Below are positions 56,128 to 64,000 of a stretch of DNA of 64,000 bases, one piece after another; the first letter of the stretch is position 1; every line of letters starts with the position of its first letter. The position numbers and the translations under genes are program-made. The DNA is taken from the NCBI GenBank assembly GCA_947561395.2, contig OX387187.1, positions 4,842,976 through 4,906,975 of the forward strand. Direction: 5' to 3'. The notes under the pieces are model-generated. The model searched no databases, was not told where the DNA came from, and saw only the letters and a list, made by a program, of their open reading frames with translations. This DNA is from Buxus sempervirens (taxonomy: Eukaryota > Streptophyta > Magnoliopsida > Buxales > Buxaceae).

Positions 56128-56136
56128 TATAAAAAA
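56128..56136 (+). promoter_or_regulatory. Probable TATA box of gene II
   Basis: TATAAAAAA 87 bp before the likely start codon at 56215, directly after the palindrome cluster. Confidence 0.55.
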
Positions 56137-56214
56137 CCCTGAGGAACATCCTACTTGCTTCCAAAACACCCTAGGCGGCCGCCCCTTGTTTCTAGTGCAT
56201 CCTTTGGTGGTTCC

Positions 56215-57914
56215 ATGGCATCTCTTGTCCTATCCTCCCCTGTTGATGAAGTCCCTCCTGCAAGACAACTTTTTAGATCAAAACCTCCCAATCTTACAAG
56301 ATACAATATTGTAGATTCATTCTATAATAGGTGGGTTAACTCCATAACCCCTGCAGATGATATCCAATGGGATTCTACCAACTTAGGCCATATCCTGCTC
56401 ATCCCTACCATTCCCTTTAAATGGGAAATCATTGAGGCTTTGATTGGACACTAGGAACCTCAATTAAATCTTTTTAGATTTGGTGATAAAGAGATGACCC
56501 CTACAGTTGAGGAGATTGAAACGATCCTTAGCCTGAGATTTTCAGAGAAAGTGGTGAACCCGCCCTTAAGCCTAGCTACAAAAAGCAAGCTTCAACTTTT
56601 TTGGGCACAGGGAAGAAGGACCTAGGGGAATTTGACTCCCTACTGACCCTATCCAAGCCTTTTTTGACTGAAAAACTTCTAAGGAGTGAAAACCCCCAAG
56701 CCCGGTTTAATGCCTTGACATTGATAGTGGTTAACCAACTACTCTTCCCACGGGATGATGATGAGGTTGACTTGGCTCTTATCTCAGTTATATGCCAGGT
56801 TAGGGACAGTGAGAGATTAGCTCCTATGATCTTGGTAGGGGTGTATCAAGCATTAATTGATTGCTATTTCAGGAAGAAGAAGCGCTTTCTTGCATGTGCC
56901 CCTATCCTACAAGTAAGATCTAGTTTCCCCCTATATCTTTTCTTTTTCTTTTTTTTTTTTACAACTTACTTGTGAAGTTGAACTTATTGGAAATAAATTG
57001 AAATACTCCCTCTTTTTGCAGCTTTGGTTGCTTGACCACCTGAGTCAGATTGAGATGATTGATCACCGCTTTTCTACAAGAATGAAGGTTCTTGTTTTGA
57101 TGAGTAACCAGGGATGTCCTAACATCCAAGGCGGCAAGCAGGGTTGGTTCACCTTCTTGGTTAATCTTCAGGATGACTAGGTGAGATGGCCTAGCACTTA
57201 TCAGCCAAACCCCGAGACAGTGATCAGCTTCAGAGATAAGAACTTCATGGTTCTAGTAGGCTTGAAATCTGCTATCATTTATCTTCTTTGAGGGTTCTTC
57301 GGCAACTTGGAGGGACTCAGGGAATCAAGATCCCAGATGGATATGAAGAATTCTTGGGGCCACTTACACCAGCCACCATGGGGCTATGTGCTCGATTGAT
57401 GATGGAGTGGTCCTATGTACGCTTCTTGAAGGGCCCAGTCTTTTCTGAGTCATATGTGAAGGACTATCTTTTCTGGATCAGATAGCAGGTTCAGAGTCAT
57501 GCCCCAATACCAGAGGATCCTCCTGCTATTTTTGCACCCACTTATGAAGACATACTGGTTTTTGAGAGAGCATCCCACAAACGGCTTCAACAAATTTGGG
57601 TATGAGAGGCCCAAGAACTTAGGATACGAGGCCTTGATCTGGAAAGGCAAATTGAAGAGTAAGTGTCTCGCCGCATTGCTTTGGAAAAGAAACTTAAGGA
57701 GCAGAGGCTAGCTCGTCGCTTTGAAGTCCGAGTGATACGTCACAAGTACCAAGATGCTTTAGCTAGCCTTAGAGGTATGAGGATCAAGCAGGCAATTTCA
57801 GATGAGGTCATCTCTTTTTTTAGCGATCCACATGCAAAGGGAGTTTCTAGGATTATTGCAACTCAGGCAGCTCGAATTCGTGAGCTTGAGGAGCGGCTAG
57901 GGGATAGGGACTAG
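56215..57914 (+). pseudogene. DUF7745-like gene II, antisense to G pol
   Basis: Starts MASLVLSSPVDEVPPARQLF (compare MASSSSSEK in ORF1 of A). Family blocks follow: FLTEKLLRSENPQARFNALT, VVNQLLFPRDDDEVDLALIS, LVGVYQALIDCYFRKKKRFL, then CAPILQ. A GT-AG intron (56913-57021) precedes LWLLDHLSQIEM, then MRVLRQLGGTQGIKIPDGYE and a charged C-terminal coiled coil ending RIRELEERLGDRD. It aligns along its length with ORF1 of A but carries an intron and lies antisense downstream of pol. Broken in several places. Confidence 0.7.
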
Positions 57915-58842
57915 CTCCTTTTATTGCATTCTTTCTTTTTTTTTCTTCTTTTTTTTCATACCTTTGTACAAAAGTAAATTCCAATAGTGGAAAGACAAAG
58001 GATTTAATTCAAAAATAAGTTTTATACTGTTGGCCTCAGAATTCTCAGATGCTTGTAAAAACAAAGTTTTTATGAAAAGTATTTGATTTCTCATCACTAG
58101 CCAAAATATAATTTTTTTTGAAGTTTTGGTCCAAAACACTTACTCACACATAATTAAAGGAATTAAAATCAAGCTGAATAATGAAAAGGATGATCCAAGC
58201 AATAGGGAGAGATTAGATTTGTCTATCCTAGAACCCCTAGAGTCATCCCCAAATGCCTTTTCTTCCAAAATTGGCCCTGTTATTCCCAATCTACCCCATC
58301 TTCAGTGCTCACTTCAAACTTAGATAACATGATCAACTCAACCCTTGATTCTATATTATTTTTTTTTCTTTTTCTTGCCAATGTTGCCCCTAGCGCCAAT
58401 TACGGTTTTCACTAGGGCCGGCTTTTGCATTCCGTCATCACCAATCTTTTATTCTGAAAATTGAAAGAATATACTAAAATCACCAAGGACTTAAAAATAG
58501 GACGAAACGAAGGCTAGGCTCAGTTTATGAAAGAAAGAGTATTAAAGGCTCAAAATTTTCCAAACATGGAAATAGGTCAACTGGACTTACAGTCATGATG
58601 AGTATGATCCCCATTCCCCAAACTTTGTTTATTTCTTTTCTTTTTGCACTTGGCTTTCATTTGCCATTATTCCTTGCTTTTTTTCATTTTCTTTCCCTTT
58701 TTCTTTTGTTTTTGCCCCAGTATGAAACTGTCCCAGTTTAGGTTTATCAAAGAAACGAACATGCTCGACTTGGATAGACTAGAGATTAATATTTTGGGAA
58801 ACAAAGAAAGATGGCCTTGGATCATTTCCTAGTAATATTCAA
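57915..58842. other. Non-coding region between gene II and G pol
   Basis: Convergent intergenic DNA between the gene II stop and the integrase stop, rich in T runs. No gene, RNA or long repeat recognised. Confidence 0.6.
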
Positions 58843-61283
58843 TCAAGGAAAATATCTTTTTAATGCATCAAAGTTAATAGGCTCAAGAAAATCTTTCCCA
58901 TCTATTCCTGTTAAGATGAGAGCACCCCCTGATAGGACTTTCTTGACAACATAAGGCCCTTCCCAATTTGGCTTGAACTTACCGCGTGGGTCTTCCAAAA
59001 ATGGCAAGATTTTCTTTAAGACCAAATTTTCTTCTTGGAAAGTTTTGGGCTTCACCTTCTTATTGTAACCCCTGGCCATTCTCTTCTGGTACAACTGGCC
59101 ATGACAAAATGCCTTCAAACGCTTTTCCCCTATTAGATTGAGTTGATCATGTCTTGACTGTATCCATTCAGCTTCTTCTAATTCTGCTTCCATTAGCACT
59201 CTCAGTGATGAGATTTCAACTTCGACTAGTAAGACTGCTTCCATTCCATAAACTAAGGAATATAGAGTTGTCCTAGTAGAAGTTCGGATTGAGGTTCTGT
59301 AGGCATGTAAAGCAAACGGTAGCATCTCGTGCCAATCTTTGTAACTTACTACCATTTTCTGAATTATTTTCTTTATATTCTTGTTTGCTGCTTCTACTGC
59401 CCCATTCATCTTTGGTCTGTATGGAGTTGACTTGTGATGGATGATCTGAAACTGTTCACACATTGGCTTCATGTCCTTGTTCTTAATATTTGAAGCGTTG
59501 TCTAATACTATGGCATTTGGCAAACCATAGCGACAAATAATGTTGTGCTTCAAAAATTTAAGAACATGGTTTCTTGTGATGTTTGCATACGAAGCTGCTT
59601 CAACCCACTTGGTAAAATAATCAATTGCTACCAGAATGAATCTGTGCCCGTTTGATGCCTTTGGGGAGATCATGCCAATGACATCTATGCCCCACATGGA
59701 GAAAGGCTATGGTGAGGTCATGTTGTGCAGCTCACTTGGTGGTGCATGCTTGTTATCCGCATATATTTGGCACAGATGACACATCTTAACATGTACACAG
59801 CAATCGTGCTCTATCGTTGACCAATAGTATCCCAATCACAGAATCTTCTTTGCAAGCATGTGCTCGTTCATATGGGGTCCATAGACTCCTCCATGTACAG
59901 TCTCAATCAACCTTTCTGACTCAGCCTTAGCAACACATCTGAGTAGAATATCATTGTGTGATCTCTTGTATAGTTGCCCACCACTTAGTAGGAATTGTCC
60001 GGCTAATCTCTGTATTGCCCTTTTCTCATTAGAGGTAGCATTTTCTGGCAAACTCCGATCATTCAAGAAATTCTTGTTAACTTGAAACCACGGTACTTCT
60101 TCTTCTGGTAAGACAGTAAGTCGGTTCATCTCTGACTTCAATTTCTAGTGGTTTGATTTCTACTCCTTCTGGAACACTAATCATTGAAGCCAATGTTGCC
60201 AAAGCACCTACAAACTAATTCTTGGCCCTTGGCATATAACTGAAGGAAATTCGAGTAAATTTGGTGCTTATTTCTTCCAAATACTGGTGATATGGGATCA
60301 GCTTGTGATCTTTGGTTTTCCATTCACCCATTGTTTGGAAGATGATAAGACTCGAATCTCCGTATACATCAAGTTCCTCTACTTCATGGTCTAGAGCAGC
60401 TTGCAACCCAATTATACATGCTTCATAATCTGCAATGTTGTTTGTGCACTGGAACCTCAACTTTACTGCAATTGGGATATGTGAACCATCCGGCTTGACC
60501 AAAACTACCCCAATTCCATTTCCATTAATGTTTGTGGCCCCGTCGAAGAACATCTGCCAAAAGCTTTCACTGTCCTCTTCTTTAGTAAACAACACTGCCT
60601 CATCTGGAAAATTAGTCTTTAATGGCTGATAATCTGGCAAGGGATTCTCAGATAGGTGATCTGCGATTGCTTGACCTTTAATTGCCTTTTGAGTGACATA
60701 TTTGAGATCAAATTCATAAGGCAACAGCTGCCACTTCGCCGTTCTGCCAGTTAGTGCCGGTTTCTCAAACAAGTACTTCAGTGGGTCCATTCTGGATATC
60801 AATGACGTGGAATGACTGAAGAAGTAATGTCTTAGTCTTTGAGTGGTCCACACTAAAGCACAACAGGTCTTCTCTAAAGGTGAATACTTTGCTTCATATT
60901 TTGTGAACTTCTTACTCAAATAGTAAATTGCCCTTTCCTTTCTACCTGTCTCATCATGCTATCCCAAGACACACCCCATTGATGTCTCCAAAACTAACAA
61001 GTACAGAATCAGTGGTCTTCCCGGAGTTGGTGGCACTAGCACAGGTGGATTCAGCAAATATTCTTTTATCTTTTCAAAAGCCTGCTGGCAATCCTCATTC
61101 CAGACCGTTGGGTTGTTATTTCTTAGAAGCTTAAACATCAGTTCACAGATAGCAGTGAGCTGTGCTATGAACCGGCTGATGTACTAAATTCTTCCAAGGA
61201 AACCCCTAACTTCCTTCTCTATTCTGGGTGATGGCATTTCAATAATCGCTTTTGCTTTAGCCGGGTCAATCTCAATCCCCCTT
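58843..61283 (-). pseudogene. RNase H, second RNase H and integrase of element G
   Basis: From the right: RT thumb sequence (GIEIDPAKAKAIIEMPSPRI, EKEVRGFLGRI), RNase H (MSKKFTKYEAKYSPLEKTCC), and archaeal-type RNase H (MFFDGATNINGNGIGVVLVK; NNIADYEACIIGLQAALDHE). Then come the integrase zinc region (VHGGVYGPHMNEHMLAKKIL), DDE core (WGIDVIGMIS; VLDNASNIKN; PKMNGAVEAANKNIKKI) and C-terminal domain (GKFKPNWEGPYVVKKVLSGG), ending FDALKRYFP. Tat type, clearly diverged from B. Broken, with several breaks. Confidence 0.85.
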
Positions 61284-63417
61284 TGTAAAACCCCAAATTT
61301 CTCTACATGATTTTTGTTTATGAGAATTAATGAGGTGTGTATGTAGGGAAAGCTTGGTGGGCGAGCATGCACCGAATCAGGGTTTTTTTAAAAACTCGTC
61401 AAGCGGCAAAGTATATAGGGTAAGTATAAATACTTAGCGTATTTAGACTCGTAGGTTTTTGTTTTCGCATCCTTTGTGTTGAAAGCGATTTCGGGTGGTG
61501 ATCTAGGGTTTTTGGAGACAAGAAGAAGACCGTGTGCTTCCTGCCGATTAAGTGTTCAGAATCAAGGTGTTCAAAAGAAAAACTCTTGCGAACCGAAGAA
61601 AAACTGAGTGGAGATCGACTGTGGGACTTGCTATTAAAGGAGTTGCTGTTGCAAGGCTTTAGAGCGTATAACAATGAGTAGCATCGTTTTTTATTTATTG
61701 TTGGTTTTGATCTCTAAGATTAGTTGAAAGCATGGTTTCTAAATAAGTTATTTTCGAGTGTGAGTTATTCGATGGGTTTAGAGTCGTGATTATAAAGCTG
61801 TTTAGATTAAATCCGAATCATGTTTAAAAGTGTTTTGGTAATGGTAGAAGCATAGAAAAGTAGTTACAGAGGTCAAAAATACAGCCAGTCATGGAGTTAT
61901 GAGATTAACAGAGAGTCGTGAGTCGAAGGTATTGTCCGCCGACTTGGCGCCTACCTAGAGCCAAGAGGATTAGTCAGCGCGAGATATGTTTGTTGTTCTC
62001 GCCGGGTTCGCGCTCAACTCGCGCCAACAACGCGGGAAATGTTTTTCTGTATCCCTGAGTTCGTGCTTATTTCTGACCAAGTACTTTTGGTTAGCGCGAG
62101 AGGCATTTGGGGTTACCGCCAAGTCCACGCCGACTTCGCGCCAAGCGCCAGAGCTTAGCGCACCCACTAAAATCTGCCGAAAGTTGGTTCTGACAAATCC
62201 AACCCAATTTTTGACACTTTGAGACTTCAACCTCTTACCCAAAGACTAGATTAGGATATTAGAAATATTATATCTATTCAAAACAATTGGGAGAGCCTTA
62301 AATCAAATTCTGGGTATTTCTATAAGTTTCCGAAGTGGGAATTGAAGGAATCTGGGTAGGTTATTGGTTGTTCATAACTCTATAAGATAATGAGTTAGTC
62401 TTCTTTATGTATTATATTTGTTATCTGATTATGAATCTGTTTAATCTGGATTTGCTTAATATCAAAGGGCTGAATAGTATTGTAAATTTTCTTGTGTGAG
62501 TAAAAAAATTTTACTGCTAATGAGGTTTGTTTGTTTTGGGGTTGGGATACCTATTGAAATTACATGAGTTGCTATTCTGGTTGGAATGACTTGTGATGAG
62601 TGTATTGGGATACACATGTTGGTAATCAGTGTGGTTTATTGTTTTACAAATACTGAGTTTTGTGAACTTGTTAATTTGGTTTTGAGTTTAGCTTCACTTG
62701 GATCCATGTTAAGCTTAGTAATGTGATGGTATTGTTTGTTGAGGTAATTGCATCGCCTAATGTGTTGCCACGACCAGTGTAGAGCAGTCAGAAACCCTGA
62801 GTAGGCCTAGTTGTCAATGCCGATACACGGAGTAGGCCGGCATTAGATGACGATACCTTAAGTAGGCCGTCATTTCAGAGTGTCCGAAACCCTGAGTAGG
62901 CCGGAACTGTATACATAGAGGTGTGGAGTGTCTACTTGGCATGTGAATTAACCAAAATTTCAGCAATATGCATGACATTGACCTTTCGTTGATTTATCGG
63001 TACTGTGGTTGATATTTGATGTGAACTAATATTAGACTTCTGGATTTCCATTTCGTATTTATCTCTATTGAACGTATTGGTGTTGGTTATTATCGAGGCA
63101 TGTTTAAAACTGATGACAACTATTTTTGCATGCATTTACTACTCGTTGAGATATTCGTATCTCATTCCTTTGCTTTTGTTTTGTTTTTCAGATACTCGTG
63201 GTGAGGCGCCTACTGGGGTAGATCCGACTGACACATATAGGGAGGAAGATTATTACTACAATCCAGAGACAAGTATGTTTATTTTAGATTGGAACTTTGA
63301 TTCTGGGAAATGTAATTGCGTGATTATCCAGCGATCACACTTATTTTGGATCCTTACCTAACCCTCTGTGAGACGTGTTATATCTTTAATGAACAACACG
63401 GATCCGGGGCCGTTACA
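61284..63417 (+). mobile_element. Solo LTR H inserted in RT of G
   Basis: The 2134-bp insertion has TG...CA ends (TGTAAAACCCCAAATTTC ... CCGGGGCCGTTACA) and an exact 5-bp target duplication CCCTT (61279-61283 and 63418-63422). A TATA-like TATAAATA lies at 61425-61432. GCGCC/GGCGC-rich repeats lie at 61930-62165. Short direct repeats with CCTGAGTAGGCC follow at 62790-62910. The ends resemble chromovirus-type gypsy LTRs (TGTAAC/GTTACA); orientation is tentative. No internal region, so a solo LTR. Confidence 0.85.
62790..62910. repeat. Short GAGTAGGCC direct repeats in LTR H
   Basis: Four copies of A(C/A)(C/G)(C/A/T)(T/G)GAGTAGGCC-like sequence at roughly 25-40 bp spacing, each next to a CGAT- or CCGAAACC-like stretch. 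Such repeats are common in chromovirus LTRs. Confidence 0.6.
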
Positions 63418-64000
63418 CCCTTCTACTTACTATGAATCCCAATAATTTTCCTGATGTAGCCCCAAAGACACATTTTCCTTGGTTAAGCCATAAACTGTAT
63501 TTCCTAAGTCGGTCAAACACCTTCTTCAAGTTGATCAGAGGATCCTCTTCTTCACATGATTTGGCAATCATATCATCCACATAGACCACCATCTCCTTAT
63601 GGATCATATCATGGAACAGTGCTGTCATGGCCCGCTGGTAGGTTGCCCTGACATTTTTAAGCCCAAATGGCATGACAGTGTAGTGGAAAGTACCCAAAGG
63701 TGTAATGAAAGCTATTTTCTCTTGATCTTCCTTTGCCATCCTGATTTGATTATATCCAGAGAAACCGTCCATGAATGAGAACAAGCTATGTAAAACAGTA
63801 TTATTGACTAGAATGTCGATATGTGGAAGTGGAAAATCATCCTTTAAGCTTGCCTTGTTGAGATCTCTATAATCCACACACATCCTAACTTTCCCATTAT
63901 TCTTTGGTACTAGTACTATATTTGTGAGCCATTCAGGGTATGTGGAGACTGCCAAAAATCCTCCTTGAAATTGCTTGACCACTTCTTGTTTGACCTTCAA
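63418..64000 (-). pseudogene. RT core of element G, running off the right edge
   Basis: Encodes MCVDYRDLNKASLKDDFPLP, FMDGFSGYNQIRMAKEDQEK, PFGLKNVRATYQRAMTALFH and the catalytic block VVYVDDMIAKS, then KCVFGATSGKLLGFIVSRR. The DDFPLPHIDILVNN block is Tat type. It continues beyond 64000 and is separated from the RT thumb by solo LTR H. Confidence 0.9.

Larger units (their letters stand above)
53749..64000 (-). mobile_element. Element G: Tat-type Ty3/gypsy element with antisense mobile-domain genes, partial
   Basis: Reading left from 64000: RT, RNase H, second RNase H, integrase ending at 58843, a non-coding stretch, then two antisense intron-containing genes (57914-56215 and 55796-53749). 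Extra antisense ORFs, some with plant mobile domain, between pol and the 3' LTR are known in Tat elements. This makes one element more likely than two neighbours. Its 5' part lies right of the window and its 3' LTR lies beyond B. Broken, with several breaks; solo LTR H is inserted. Probably the oldest layer. Confidence 0.65.

Noticed and set aside
53749-57914. Possible functional host MAIN-like gene pair
   Set aside because: Both are decayed and lie beside a Tat pol in the arrangement known for transposon-carried antisense ORFs; a host origin is not excluded.

Overview
This window is plant nuclear DNA made almost entirely of nested LTR retrotransposons. I see no convincing host gene, tRNA, rRNA, bacterial operon or CRISPR. 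Seed-plant origin is inferred from Tat/Ogre-type Ty3/gypsy elements (tRNA-Arg-type primer sites, second archaeal-type RNase H, CX2HX5HX4C gag knuckle), a Sirevirus-like Ty1/copia element and plant-mobile-domain genes with short AT-rich GT-AG introns. The species cannot be named; a large, repeat-rich angiosperm genome fits best.

Layout. Element A (minus strand, 1-6040) enters from the left edge with one complete LTR, a primer site, a leader, a whole-looking ORF1 (DUF7745-type) and hairpin-bearing tandem repeats. It sits inside the 5' LTR of element B (plus strand, 6041-53748), a long Tat/Ogre-type element with ORF1, hairpin repeats, gag, protease, RT, two RNase H domains and integrase. B has itself been invaded several times. 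Element C (12861-31289, plus) lies in its gag. LTR D (38524-41128) lies in its integrase region. A Sirevirus-like copia element (43053 to about 51575, minus) lies in its 3' region. C carries solo LTR E (28686-30495, minus) in its 3' LTR.

To the right of B lies element G (53749-64000, minus), also Tat-type. Its RT, RNase H and integrase read leftward from the right edge and hold solo LTR H (61284-63417). Downstream of its pol, in antisense, are two intron-containing mobile-domain genes (53749-55796 and 56215-57914). B ends abruptly inside the first of these, so G is probably the oldest layer.

How the parts relate. A, B and C share primer-site type, leader and LTR organisation. C has gag but no recognisable pol, so it probably depended on a pol like B's. 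The most unusual signals are non-coding. Arrays of short hairpins lie upstream of gag, with stems that change on both sides while the flanks stay constant. A copy of the primer-site core lies about 50 bp inside the LTR end of nearly every Tat-type LTR. Primer-like and tRNA-Arg-like motifs are repeated in the 3' non-coding regions. Perfect palindromes, mostly with 5-nt loops, occur in unrelated LTRs. A DUF7745-type protein is used in two architectures, sense upstream of gag and antisense downstream of pol.
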